Shown here piece by piece: positions 10,290 to 22,600 of a DNA stretch of 64,000 bases. The notes under the pieces are model-generated. The model saw only the letters and a program-made list of their open reading frames with translations. It had not been told where the DNA came from and made no database searches. This stretch comes from Epiperipatus broadwayi. Taxonomy: Eukaryota; Onychophora; Udeonychophora; Euonychophora; Peripatidae. The translations under genes and the position numbers were made by a program. The DNA lies in assembly GCA_028023455.1 (NCBI GenBank), contig JAQFVV010000020.1:7735092-7799091 (forward strand), in the 5' to 3' direction. Position 1 is the first letter of the stretch; every line of letters starts with the position of its first letter.

Positions 10290-12960
10290 ATATATATATA
10301 ATAGAAAAGTACATCATTAAGATATAAATATAAACATCTGTCTTTAAATAAGAATCAAAGTCTTTTCGAAAGTTTCCAAAAATGTAACAGGAAAAAAGAA
10401 AGCAATACTCGTTAGAATTTTTAAACGAAGGGTTGAAAATTTTAAGGTTTACCAACACTGTTTCCGTTTTTAGTTAAGAATAACGAAATGCCAAATTACT
10501 GACTAAAACATAGCTTAACTGATCAGAGATGACTACCTCATAAAATAAATCCTAAGTGTAATAAAATTTGAAATTTTACCTGATCTAGACTCGAATCTAG
10601 ATTGCAAATCTAGCTGCATTGTGAAGCCCTGTTTACAAAATTATATATATAAACAAGAATCTGTACATATATATAAAGTTAATATCTTTTAAAATCCATT
10701 ACACTTTAAAACACCTGCCAATGAATTATAACTTAATATATTTTCGTGCTGACATAATGCAAATTAAGAATGACTTTGTAAACGGCACACTCTTAAAACT
10801 GTTTATTTACTTTTTATAAAAAGTAAATAGCATATTCTCTATTATTAACAAAGCATGATAACACTAGAATATAGAGTATATAAAAAAGGCAATCTAATCA
10901 TTATGCTAACAAGTCTAATAATATAATCATCATCATCATTATCGGCATTTTCTCTTTTTGTTTATGTATAAAGACGTATGTTTAATAATAACAAACAAGT
11001 AAATGAAGGGAAAAAATCTTATTAAGACTTCATGCAGTATTTTGATGAATTTATTAAGAACTCATGCATGGAAAATAATTATTCTGGAATTAGTTTGGGA
11101 GAAGATATTTAAGTAAAAATGAAAATCAATTTCATTAATTTCCTTGAGTAAAAATTACATAAAAACTCATTAACAGTACAGATGAACGAATCAATCACTG
11201 TCAAATAGGCAAAGTCTTTTCTCAATTGCTAATAGATTGATATATCTAAAAATGACTTGTTAAAACAAATAACAAAACAACTGAGCAACACACATATAAA
11301 GATATGACAAATTATGAAGATAAAAATAAACTAAATTTGGAATGTATTGTAAATTATATATCTTGTTTTAATTTCTTTAATTGTAAATAAATAGTTTTTT
11401 TTTTTTTTACAATCACCAAAGAATACTCTAAAATGTCTTCAGTGCATAATTAAATACAGATCTCCAATAGGTAAATTGGAAAATATTTAGTTTTTAAAAA
11501 GTGTCTATCTCTTATATACGCGACATGGTTAAATTTTAGCATACGATATGACTACTGTTACTCGTAATCATGAAATATATGAATCTCCAGTTCAATATCA
11601 TAATAAGAGTATAATTACACTTGCTGAAGTGGGTACAAAGTGAATGGGTATATACATGTAAATTACGTATTCTATGTGTGCTTTGACTCACTCAAGAAAC
11701 AAAAATTTCATTTTATCAGATGTAATTGAAGTCTTTATCCACTATGAGTACTTGAATGCAACCTACCTTCAAAATAATTCTGTGATTCAATGGGGTAAAC
11801 AAAGATGACATTTTATAAATTTCTTGACATGTGTTGTCTATCGTGTAGTTATAATATTGATCTGTGTGTACATGAAATATAATGGCATATACTATTTAGT
11901 TATTTTAATATATCGATTTTTTCTACAGAACAAGCCTTTTTATACCTGCACTCAATTATATAATATATAGGGGTTTGAACTCAGACCTTCACATGATCCT
12001 CATATTTAGTTATTTGTTAAGTTGCTTTTTAAAACTAATACTTAAAGAAAAATTAAAACAGTCACATTAAATTTTTCCAAAACATTTTTTAAAGCATTCT
12101 TGCTTTATTCTTTTAACAATCACAACTGACTTTCAGTACATCTTTCATAATTAACCCATTGCTTAAAACATGTCTAATTCAATACTTTCTTCAAATTTTA
12201 ATTTTTTTAAATATTCTCTCTTACCCACTTATCAATATATCCATAAAACATTATCTTCTCTTCTTAATCAATGAAATATAACCTAATTGTTAAATAGAAA
12301 TTTTGCTTAGTTAAACTTAATAAATGATTTACATATATAAAATAATCATCTAACAAATTTAAATCATTTTAATAATAATATAAATGTTTAACTTTTATTG
12401 GGTAAAGTTGTAAAAGAAAAACAAGAGGGAGAATACTTTTACTTTTCTTGTGTAGTTTCATTATTATAAATGGAATATTTTACTTTTCAAAAAAAATAAA
12501 AAATATTAAAATCTTTATCTCTGAAGAAATTAAAAGTTATTTTTCAATTAATGTATAAATAGTATACTTTATTTTAAAAAAACTGAAGAAATTAAATGTT
12601 AATTTATCAATTAATTAAAAAAACAAGAAGTGATTGTGATCTTTATTTCTGAAGGAATGAAGTGTTTTTCAATCAGTGTAAAAATGAAATTTTTTTTTTA
12701 AATGATAATCTTTCTCCTAAAAAGAAAATCAATTGGTTAAGGCTTAATGCAGTAGTTTATGAGGTGGTCATGAGATTGGGTGGAATATTAAAGTCATGCT
12801 TGTTTTCTAAAAAACAAAGGACTGTGTAGGTTTTAGAATCAATAGAATTTTAGTCTGGGGAGTTAACGGTCAGAAGCTCAGCTTGAAAATCTGATAGTAA
12901 ACTGATCTTATTCTTAGTTGAAAATAAGATGTTTACAAAGGAAAATAATATTATGTCATT
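10290..12960. other. A+T-rich intronic DNA, no gene seen
   Basis: It contains a short terminal fragment of family B at about 11963-12003 (GGGGTTTGAACTCAGACCTTC). A palindrome-like CTAGACTCGAATCTAG lies at 10586 with a second AATCTAG nearby, possibly another tRNA-like fragment. No splice-framed coding block was recognised. Confidence 0.4.
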
Positions 12961-12997
12961 TACAAAAGCATGTGTTAAGCTTTTGATAAAAGCTGAT

Positions 12998-13129
12998 CTC
13001 TACTGAGCCAATTATGTAACCAATCTTAGTGAAAAATTAAAAGAAAAATATCCCTGACAGAACCTCTACTGAGCCAATTATGTAACCAATCTTAGTGAAA
13101 AATTAAAAGAAAAATATCCCTGACAGAAC
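12998..13129. repeat. Perfect 66-bp tandem duplication
   Basis: Two adjacent 66-base units (12998-13063 and 13064-13129), both starting CTCTACTGAGCCAATTATG and ending CCCTGACAGAAC, appear identical base for base. It is intronic, with no ORF through it. Confidence 0.95.
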
Positions 13130-14894
13130 CTTTCAATTATTCTTATAAATTGATCCATTCAAAATCATGGCTGTCACAACTTATGTGAATCTGAAATGAA
13201 AATAACTTTAACTGGAAACTTGTATCTACAAGAAGAAAAACTAAATGGAAGAAAAGAAAATGAAGATTCTAATTAAACTAAAGACCTGGAGTTATAAGAA
13301 GGAAAAAATCTGAAATGATAATTATTAGACTGGAAAACTTGAGCTACAAAAAGAAAAGAAAAAAATGAAATGGAAGAAAATGAAATGAATAATTTTATTA
13401 AATTAGAAACCTGAAACTATAAAATGGAAAGAAAAAAACTAAGTAAATAAAATAACAATTGAGAAAGTTTAAAAAAAAAAACTTGGTGCCAAGAGACAGA
13501 TCAAACTGCTACCTGCAAAATCTACCAGAAGACACTTAACTAGATAACTACTAAAGGACTGTAAAAAATCCATGATAAATAGATTGTGTAGGATGTGCAC
13601 CTAATACATTTACAATGATTCTCTATAAAGAAAGTTATAAGTGAAAATTGTGAATAATTTTTTTAGATCTGTTGAAAAGATTTGTTTTACTTTTACTGGT
13701 TAAAATGGTATGGAGACATCCTCACTTTCAAAAAAAAAAAGGAAGAAGGTTTAAGTTAAAGTTAATTTTCTTTCTTTATTGCGAAATATTTTTTAGGGGT
13801 TGATTATTGTGAGGGAATATCTCATTTAGATTAAATGTAAATTAATTAAAAATGATTAGAAGGGAATATTTGTAGGTTATACCAATGAAATTATATAACA
13901 AAACATTCTCTTGTTCATATTCTTTAGGATTTTTGTGATCCTCAGCTAGTTCAGGTGTAATAGTATTTGCAATATATGTGTGAATATATACGTGTGGATA
14001 TCCAGATGATTTTCTATAGAACTGTTTGGATGGTGCTGCAATTACAAAATTCACCTTTGAAGTCCACATATTACCCTTTACTTTATATTGGTAATTAGTT
14101 TACTGATAACCAGGATACATGTGGTGCCTAATGACACAGAGCATTGATATTATGATATCAGAATTTGGAATATAGAATTACTTTTATAACCATTTTTAGT
14201 ACTTAAATAAAAGCCTGTAGATAAAACAATGATGACTGCTTTTATATTATGCCCTAAGATCGGGATCAGTTAGATGATGATTAAATGTCATATTATTTGT
14301 TGCATACCTTTTTTAATTCCTGTCACAAAGGATGACTTGATTCTTTGGGATTATTGCTGACAATGCTTATATTTACAATGTAGATATTACTTTATATTGG
14401 ATTCAGATGCTGATATGTTTGTGATGATGATTTCCATTATTACCTGTTCTATTCCAATCCATACCATCACAAATAGTGCAACTAACATATGGCAAGAATG
14501 GTCTCAGTAACTCATTATATCCCTACATAAATGTCTACATAATTTGGAGCTGAACATAATTTAACACTTGATAAACAAGAGCCTGTATTTATTATGCAAA
14601 ATTATAAAAGAAATTTTAAAAATATATATATTGTGAAATATATAACAAGAGTATATATGAAGATTTGTTTATTTAACAATAAATAATTGATTTATAGACA
14701 CTTAATAGTCATCATAATATATATGCAAAAAATATTAATATTTAAATTAGAACAAAAGAAAATCAAAGCAAGAGTTTTGGAAATTGGATGAAACTTTTGA
14801 CCATTGAACTGGGACTTATATTAAAATTACTAATTAATATAAACTTATATATCAAAAACAGAAAAGTTGGCAACTTTGCTATTGTAAATTTTCT

Positions 14895-15549
14895 TAAACA
14901 TCATATGACCACCATTTCTTATGGTTGCTCTTAACTGTTATTAAAACAGGCAAAACTCTCTATATGCATTGCCACCCAGTGCAAGCCAGAGTAATCAATG
15001 GATGCCAGAAGGCCTGTGCATAAAATCTACATCTAGTGCCTACTCATCAATATTCCCAGACTAGTTTTTGGCTTGTGGCCTTCATCAGTGAGGAACCTTG
15101 GATAACAGTTAATCACAGTTAAGAGAAAGCATAAGAAATGGTGGTCATGTGATGTTTATTGGCTTTAAATCAATCCTGCCCAATAGGATAGTGATGGCTA
15201 TTATTAAAAAAACTAAAGACACCAAAATGTATTGGTACTGAACTGAGTTCAGACCTATATGACTATATAAGCTGATGAGCTTGGATTGAAAATATTATAA
15301 TGTTTTCAATTTAAGTCTCATAGTTAAGTAGAGATAAAAGGTGGCTGCTGGAGGATTGCATTAGATCCTAAGATCTAGGTGCAGTGCTCTCAAATCCAAG
15401 GCTCTTCACTGACAAAGGCCACAAGCCAGAAACTAGTCTGAGGATAGTGGATGAGTAGACACTAGATGGGTATTTTATGCACAGGCCTTCTGGCATCCAT
15501 TGATTACTCTGGCTTGCACTGAGTGGCAATATGTATAGAGTTTTGCCTC
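14895..15549. mobile_element. Foldback family A copy 5 (composite)
   Basis: A first unit runs from AAACATCATATGACCACC through an arm to GAGGAACCTTGGAT and closes with AAGAAATGGTGGTCATGTGA at about 15153. A linking segment (CCAATAGGATAGTGATGGC, then ACTGAACTGAGTTCAGACC) leads to AGATAAAAGGTGGCTGCTGG and a complete inverted arm ending GAGTTTTGCCT. The same linker recurs in the 31027 and 43911 copies, so this is a genuine longer family form. Confidence 0.8.
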
Positions 15550-16273
15550 TAAATATTCTCGTTATAGTAAAGCACTCACACTATTGCTGCAATACCTTAT
15601 TTATAGTGTATTTAATATCCTAGATGTGCAGATGAAAAGAAAACATCTTTTCCATCTATTTGTATTAGTGTTATGTAATACTAGGAAATGTGACCTGTGT
15701 GGTTAAATGTAGCTTATGGTACTGTTTATTAATTGAGATGCCTATTTCACATTTACACATTGGAATGTTCAAAATCTGTTTAACTGGAAAATTTTATACA
15801 ATTATTAAAAGCATTAATAATTAACTTATAAATTAAAACTAGAAATGTTTGTCATCTTTACTGTTGTAAAAGTCTTGGTATTTTAAATTATTCAATTTAG
15901 ACCATCTCAATTACAGTCTATTTATAATTCTAAATGGGTGGAAGGAAAAAGAATATTTTTCCCCATCTATTTATTATTGTGTTCTATAATACTAGAAGGG
16001 ATAGTGAGTATATAGCTAACAGAAAGCTGTGTTAATTTTAATAAAGACATCCATCCAATATTTATGCATTGGTATGTTTGTTATCTTACAAGTAGAATTT
16101 TTAAAGTTATTAAAAATTCTAATAATTAACGCAACCTTGTAAATTAAAAATATAGATTTTGTCAATGTATTCAATATAATATTCTTGGTATAAGTAACTA
16201 TTCTCTCCTATTATTGTAATATCTCAGTTGTAATCGAGATGAATGAAAAAAAGAATATTATTTTTCTATTTAA

Positions 16274-16590
16274 ATAGGCAAAACTCTCTATATGTATTGC
16301 CAGTCAATGCAAGCCAGAGTAATCAATTGATGCCAAAAGGCTTGTGCATAAAATCTCCATATAGTGCCTACTCATCCAATATCCCCAGACTAGTTTCTGG
16401 CTTGTTGCCTTCGTCAGTGAGGAGCCTTGGATCTGAGAGCACTGCATCTAGTTCTTAGGATCTAATGCACAAGCCTTCTGGCATCCATTGATTACTCTGG
16501 CTTGCACTGAGTGGCAATATGTATAGAGAGTTTTGTCTGTTTTAATAACAGTTATAAGCAAGCATAAGAAATGGTGATCATGTGATGTTT
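16274..16590. mobile_element. Foldback family A copy 6
   Basis: Left arm from TAGGCAAAACTCTCTATATG to GGATCTGAGAGCACTGCA; right arm inverted from CACAAGCCTTCTGGCATCC to the full outer end ATGGTGATCATGTGATGTTT. The apparent 71-codon ORF here is the arm read through and recurs in other copies; it is not a gene. Confidence 0.8.
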
Positions 16591-17654
16591 ATTTTTTTAT
16601 TTGTAATTATGTTTTATAATAAGAGCCATGATGGATGCATACTTAGACATTAGGTTGATAGGTTACTTATTAATAAATATGATCATCTAGCATTTATGTA
16701 TTGGTGTATATATTTACAATAAATTAATAGATGTATGTGATAATCACATCTTAAAAATTTGCATCATAATCTGCCAAGATTTTTTAAATCTTAAACTATC
16801 AATTTATGTATATATTTCAGATTATTTGCTCTATATATATTTACATGTTTTTTGTAAAAAAAAAAACCTTCATTCATTAGATGTGAGGTTTGAAATACTT
16901 GAACATTCACAAAGAAATGATAGATAGACAACTTAATTTACAACTAATTTTATTTTATAGACTAAATGTTTTCTTTGGTAATTGATTGAGCATATGTAAA
17001 ATATTTAACCCAATAACAGCTTGTCATTTTCTATGATTAGATCTGGAGTTACTTTTTGTCAATATTCAACCTTTGATTACAGTCTAAAATCTTTATTCTA
17101 TACTAAAACTCAAAAATTAGATTTGATTTCATAGAAATTTAAGTTTATAAATAAAAAAAATTTCTAATAAATCATATTTGAATTCTGCAAATATTGAAAA
17201 AATGAGTTCATAATGAAAATAAAGGATGTCTTCGTTATTTAACAGTGGGCAGAAAAACAGTCTAAGTGAGCAACTCTAAAAAATTATTGAAATATTCCCT
17301 GAATGAAATTTATTTTTAAAACACAAATTAATAAATATTAATCTCTAACAAATCTATAAAATTCTGCTTCAAAATATTAAAATTGCGTTTAATTTGTAGA
17401 ATCTTAAAAAATTGTAACACAGTGTCAGTAATCACAGTTAATGGCATTATATGATCAATGTCACAAAGCATACACATCTATCAGCTATAATTTATACAGA
17501 TGAATTTATTAAATTCTATTTTTAAAAATAAAAATATATGAATAAAATAAAAGTGTATACATGCATTCTTTTAGTTTTATGTAATTATTATACAACGATT
17601 GTGTAAAAATAATCAAAAATATTTAATAAATGATGCAAATTTCATATTTTTTGT
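16591..17654. other. No gene seen
   Basis: A+T-rich sequence with many short homopolymers. No recognisable element ends, exon or structured RNA. Confidence 0.4.
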
Positions 17655-18043
17655 TAAACCACCAAACATCACACAATCACCATTTCTTATGCTTGCCCAG
17701 AACTGTTATTAAAACAGGAAAAACTCTCCATACAGTAGTGACTATATAAGCTAATGAGCTTAGATTGAAAATATTATTGTTTTCAATTTTATTCTCATAG
17801 TTTTATAGTTAAGAAGAGATAAAAGGTGGCTGCTGGAGGGTTGCATTAAATCCTAAGATCTAGGTGCAGTGCTCTCAGATTCAAGGCTCTTCACTGATGA
17901 AGGCCACAAGCCAGAGATTAGTCTGGGTATATTGGATGAGTAGGCACTAGTTAGGGATTTTATGCACAAGCCTTCTGGTATCCATTGATTACTATGGCTT
18001 GCACTGAGTGGCACTACAGTATAGAGAGTTTTGCCTGTTTTAA
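17655..18043. mobile_element. Foldback family A copy 7
   Basis: Terminus AAACCACCAAACATCACACA, about 75 bases of outer arm, then the interior GACTATATAAGCTAATGAGC...GGTGGCTGCTGGAGGG, then the inverted arm with CTTCACTGATGAAGGCCAC to GAGAGTTTTGCCTGTTTTAA. It has the same junction type as the 7607 copy. Confidence 0.8.
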
Positions 18044-19349
18044 TATTTTTTGTTATTTCTAAAAAAAATTTGAATGCTGCAAAAACTGTGGAAACAAAAT
18101 TACAAAAAAAAATATGCAGAGCTAGACTTTGATCTTTACTCAACATGCAGTTTTAACATTTAAAAAAAAACCTACAGAAACATCATTACATATAACCATA
18201 GAAAGGTGATCTAAAGTGACAGAATAACTATACCATTTCTGACATAACTGTCAAACCTCATATGAACCAAATTAATGTATTAAGTCTTAAATATTCATAT
18301 TTTATAATAGATTCTAACTCATATGATGAGTGAAGTCACTTATCATGAAATACATATATTGTAAGGAGGAGTGGTCTGGAAGATTTTCCAATGAATGATA
18401 GTTTAAGAATTGTTTCAAAATAGGGAAAGCAAGCCATAAATCTGAAAGATATGATTGGCATTTGACAAATTAGTATAATATATTCCTTATAATGTTGGGT
18501 GTTATGATGTGAAAATTAATTATTTTCAACTGTTATAAATAAAAATGTTAAAAAATTAATGAGTTAAATACCTCATATGGATAAAACTAACTGATAACAC
18601 ATTCTCTAAAATCAAATTGATTCTAATTAAAGAAGTATAAAAAAGAATATCATTTTCATGTTCAAATGTTTCAAGTCTCTATCATCCCTGATATGAAATA
18701 TATGTACAATGAGATATTTGTAAAGAAGATTTTAAGCTGACTGACAGTTTAAGATTTGTTACAAGTTTGACGAAGTGTATCACAAATCTGAAAAATATGA
18801 TTTGTTTTATATAATTTATTCAACAAAACAATGATTTGCAACTCACAAAATAGAATTAAAATATTTATGAATTTCGTTTTAACTAAATCAAAGAATTTGT
18901 TAAAAATTATTGAATTATAATTATTTGACTGAATAATAATAATTAAAAACAATTGTATGGTCATTTTCTTGCAAAATTGTGTGTGATGCTCAAGGACAAC
19001 AATGTCAGGCTGAACATACTTTTAATTTTCCTTTGAAGAGAATCAATTAGTTCATTACTTTAGCTATATGGTAAATTGCACAGACTTATTTTGACTCTTA
19101 ATTCTTATATATATATAACATAAGCAAAAACATTATAGAAAAATAGTAAAAATTAATAATTAGATTATATTTTTTTAGAATTAAGATGGTACGTACAATG
19201 ACACCAATATTCAAAGATAGATTAATCCACTCTGATGGATATATCATTAATTGGCTCTAACTTAAACATTACTGTCTAACATTGTAATTATTATATTGTG
19301 CTTCCAACGCACACTAGCGAGCTATATTTTAATTATGTTTTCTTCTGGC
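18044..19349. other. Intron or 3' flank, no gene seen
   Basis: In gene direction this lies downstream of the third oxidase exon. I searched the minus strand for the expected HGFKLAP block and did not find it. Only short ORFs are present. Confidence 0.4.
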
Positions 19350-19399
19350 CTAGTGCTTTCGGGTACATCTGCTTCCATATTCATAGCCTGGGTCATTGT
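19350..19399 (-). CDS. Possible alternative terminal exon after the GFS block
   Basis: Seen: 300 bases downstream of the 19702-19777 exon (minus strand) lies a good acceptor with a pyrimidine tract (ttcttttcttccattag). Joined in the required phase, it gives D-NDPGYEYGSRCTRKH then a stop. This replaces the family's expected G-HGFK continuation with an unrelated 16-residue tail and no SKL-like peroxisome signal. It could be a poison or alternative last exon, or a chance acceptor. The true last exon may lie below position 1. Confidence 0.2.
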
Positions 19400-19701
19400 C
19401 TAATGGAAGAAAAGAATGGTATATTGATTTGATGAGTTCATTTACATCAGCAATCAAAATATTATTGTTGTGAAAAAATTAATCAATTTAGAAAATATTT
19501 TCAGAAGATAATAAATATGGAAAGCTCAATGAACTGAGATATCAAATGATTAATTACTCAAAATGTCAAGTGACATTTGAGTACCCTATGGCAGTAACAT
19601 TGCTTTACTTTATTACCATAAACCAAAATTAAGCAGTAAAGATTAAATAAATTTGTGAAGTTATAAAAATGCAGAAAATAAAGAATAGGGCTATCTTTTA
19701 C

Positions 19702-19777
19702 CTGAAAATCCAGCTCCAATAATAATATTTGAGTATTTGGGATGGGAATCTAGAATAAATATTTCATCTGGAGTTTT
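19702..19777 (-). CDS. PIPOX: Sarcosine/pipecolate oxidase exon (PIPOX-like), part 3 of 3 visible
   Basis: Seen: a 76-base minus-strand exon, acceptor ...tttgttttag, donor gtaaaa, entering in phase 0 and leaving in phase 1. It reads KTPDEIFILDSHPKYSNIII, then GAGFS plus the first base of a codon (G). Known: this is the signature C-terminal block of sarcosine/pipecolate oxidases (TPDE-x-F-(I/L)-LD-x-HP...N-(I/V)-(I/V)-(I/V)-GAGFSGHGFK). It continues directly from CLYT at the end of the 33385-33534 exon. Inferred: the split codon should be Gly, completing GFSG. A family B repeat copy begins about 90 bases upstream of the acceptor in gene direction. The following HGFKLAP exon was not found in the rest of the window. 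Confidence 0.9.
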
Positions 19778-19864
19778 CTAAAACAAATACAAACAAAACA
19801 TATTAATTGAATAGTATTTAGAAATATTACCAAATTCACCACTTCCTTTATTTTGCAATAATCT

Positions 19865-20170
19865 TATATATAAAGGATTCAAACTCAGACTTTCACATGA
19901 TCCTCAACTCTCCATGCCACCTCATATTGCTGACCCACCTGATCACACACATGTTAAAAAGATAAATAATCACCAATATATGTATTTCATGCTAAACCAG
20001 CAATCATCAGTTGGTCCAGATTACTATCTCCACACATATCTACCATCAGTGCTCAGTTTTATATTAAGATAGCCAATCTTCATACTTAAATGGACAGGCT
20101 TCAAACTACTCCAACTCACAACTCTTCAGACGTCCATTTCATTGAAAATCTGATGATGGAATGTTCAAAG
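19865..20170. mobile_element. Family B copy, opposite orientation
   Basis: It starts after a TATATATA run with GGATTCAAACTCAGACTTTC, contains AACCAGCAATCATCAGTTGG and GGACAGGCTTCAAACTACTC, and ends near GAAAATCTGATGATGGAATG. It is about 300 bases, closely similar to the 22285 copy. It sits about 90 bases from an oxidase exon. Confidence 0.7.
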
Positions 20171-20767
20171 CCCATGTTATTTATTCACTCTACTTTGAAC
20201 ACTTTTTAGTAAAAAATCTTTTATCGTACATCATCTATTTTTACACTTATATTTTGCAATATATAAATCTTATTAAATATTTTGATTGTTCAACAATATT
20301 TTTCAAAGACTTTTTATTTAATAAAGTTTTATACTTAATTATAGGAGAAACAAAATTTTTGAAAAATATTGTTGAACAAACAAAATTTTAATAAAATTTA
20401 TACTTTGAAAAAGATAATATAAAAGAGATAATTTATTAATAATTAAATCATAATAATATTTTTAAATTGTATAATATCATAAATCTGCAATTTAATGACA
20501 TTGTAAAAATTTACATAATTTTGTAATCATTTCATGATAATTAATCATAAATATTCTGCAAATAATTGTTTAAATAAGTTTTTTTATATATGCTAAATGA
20601 ACAATGTATTAAAACTTTACAGAGAAATACATTTCTTTTTAACATTGTTTTATGTAATATTTTCACCACTGTGGCATTTAATCAGCACTATAGAATAATG
20701 ACTGTTAAAAGCTATTACTTCTTTAAAACAAAAAAAATATTTCTACCAAGAACATTTCAAATAGAAG

Positions 20768-20932
20768 GGCATTGTAAAAGACCCAGAAAGAGACCACATG
20801 TGAGATGGATGGATGAAATAAGAAAGTGTGCAGGAGTGATGTGGAGAAGAGAAGCTAAAGATTGGAGAAGATGGATTGAACTTGGAGAGACCTTCATCCT
20901 GCAGTGAATTGATAATGATTGATGATGACAAC
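20768..20932 (+). mobile_element. RTE LINE 3' fragment 1
   Basis: Encodes the extreme C-terminus of an RTE-clade LINE ORF: CKRPRKRPHVRWMDEIRKCA, then W-R-R-E-A-K-D-W-x-R-W and ETFILQ before the stop. The trailer carries TTGATAATGATTGATGATGA. Only the last 160 bases or so are present, a strongly 5'-truncated insertion as expected of target-primed reverse transcription. Confidence 0.85.
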
Positions 20933-21440
20933 CTTAACTTTTGCAGGATAGTAAATTTATTAAACCTAAGTACTTGAAATATGTAATTATTGACTTTTAT
21001 ATTTGTTTATATGAGTAAACAACATGATGCTTAAGCATTGCATTTCATCAGATAGCTTGCGATAATCCATCACATGACTAAATGTGGTTTTTAACCAATA
21101 GTCTTAGTGAGAATTGTTGTCTTGTGATTGGTACACGTATTTTAAGTATAGTATTTCATATTTGCAAAAAGATATTGGCAAGAAAACATCAAAACACAGT
21201 AAAATCATATTTTCAAAGTACATGTTCTTAATTTTAAAGGATAGCTATTTCCATTAACTAAATTCCGAACAGTTTCATCATCATTTCTTTTTTTAATAAC
21301 TGAATTAAATTATGAATTGCTCACAAAAGTCAAAATCATACAATAATAAGTCTTTTTTTTTTAAAAAAAATCTGAATTATCTTGATTATTTCTACTGCTA
21401 TTATTTCAATCAGGCTTAAGGGTATTTAATACTTCTAGTT

Positions 21441-21931
21441 CAGGGGTGGGCAAATAGTGGCCCAAGGGCCACATGCGGCCTGCTAAGAGTTTTTATGCAG
21501 CCCTCCAAGACAATCAGAAAAATCCGCCTTGAACTGAGATTTCCTTCCCGTGTGACCGAAGATTCTTCTCTTATTTTCCACTAAGATGGCCACATCAATA
21601 CACATGCGCAGTGTAGATACGATGTGCAGTGCTTTGCCAGTTGATCTGGTTAATTTAAATTGTCTTTGCATTAGCAAATATATACATTTCTAACTTTAGT
21701 GAAATCATGAACCCTCCAAAAAAATGTAGAATTGGTGATGAATGTCGTGTGTTTAATGAAGAATGAACAAACAAATATTTCTTTGGTAATACAGGGAATA
21801 AAGCAGTGTGCTTATTGTGTCATGAAAAAAAGGTGTAGCCCTCCGCTAACCTTCATTTCCACAAAGTGGCCTCTGATGCAGCCCTCCGCTAATCTCTGTG
21901 GCCCCCAAACCAAAACAATTGCCTATCCTTG
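21441..21931. mobile_element. hAT-type deletion derivative (491 bp)
   Basis: Left end CAGGGGTGGGCAAA; the right end reads inverted as CAAGGATAGGCAATTG. Target duplication TTCTAGTT / CTCTAGTT (7 of 8) at 21433-21440 and 21932-21939. Subterminal GTGGCCCAAGGGCCACATGC and CCTCCGCTAATCTCTGTGGC are inverted relatives. It retains the start of a transposase ORF (see 21707). Confidence 0.88.
21707..21838 (+). pseudogene. Broken hAT transposase N-terminus (BED-type zinc finger)
   Basis: Seen: from the ATG at 21707 the frame reads MNPPKKCRIGDECRVFNEE, a stop, TNKYFFGNTGNKAVCLLCHE, KKV, then a second stop; 44 codons in all. Known: hAT transposases of the type domesticated in GTF2IRD2-like proteins begin with a basic K-x-R-x-I-D-x-E-x-R-x-F-x-E-x-W-T-x-K-Y-F-F stretch. 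The first half of a BED finger (C-L-x-C) follows. Inferred: TGA replaced the conserved Trp codon (TGG) and the rest of the transposase is deleted. A non-functional fossil that assigns this element to the hAT superfamily. Confidence 0.75.
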
Positions 21932-22226
21932 CTCTAGTTGATCTGATAAATGAATTTTTTTTATAAAATACATGTACAGTAAAAAGATAAAATTAATGAA
22001 TAATTACAATATGAGGGAATTTGAGATGTGCTGATTGGTTACATTATTATTATCCAATCATTTCCAAGCAAAGGTTTTTGTATCTTGGAAAACTTAAAGA
22101 AAAAGATGATTAGTAAGTAATTTAAAATTGTTTTTCTAATAAATTTCTGGAAATTATAAGCCTCTCTTCATTGCAGTAAAACTTGTGTGACTGGCATCTA
22201 AATTATATAAAATGTCTGTAAATATT

Positions 22227-22231
<5 letters not shown>

Positions 22232-22280
<49 letters not shown>

Positions 22281-22291
22281 ATATATATATA
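22232..22291. repeat. TA dinucleotide microsatellite
   Basis: An almost uninterrupted run of alternating T and A of about 60 bases, directly next to the family B copy that starts at 22285. Several family B copies end in such runs. Confidence 0.95.
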
Positions 22292-22600
22292 GGGTATATG
22301 AGCATAGACTTTCACATGACCCACCACTCTCACACTATCTCATAACACTGATACACTTGAACACATATATATTGAAAAGATAAATAATCACTAATATACA
22401 TATTTCATGCTAAACCAGCAATCATCAGTTGGTCCAGATTACCATCTCTACACATATATGCTATAAGTTCTCAGATATATATTGAAATAGCCAAACTTCA
22501 TACTTTAATAGACAGGCTTCAATCTACTCCACACTCCAGATCTTCAACCGTCCATCCAATTGAAAATCTAATGATGGAATGCTCAAAGGGCACCCTAAGG
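22285..22600. mobile_element. Family B copy
   Basis: Contains CATAGACTTTCACATGACCC, AACCAGCAATCATCAGTTGG, GACAGGCTTCAATCTACTCC and ends near ATCTAATGATGGAATGCTC. Same orientation and extent as the 19865 copy; the two are close relatives. Confidence 0.7.

Noticed and set aside
16243-16458. Recurring 70-97 codon ORFs with the same peptide (LSASQSNQWMPE..., SSNIPRLVSGLW) at 16243-16458, 17853-18146, 23470-23724 and 39766-39984
   Set aside because: They are one arm of foldback family A read through in the open frame. They occur on both strands, lack shared starts, and are broken in most copies.
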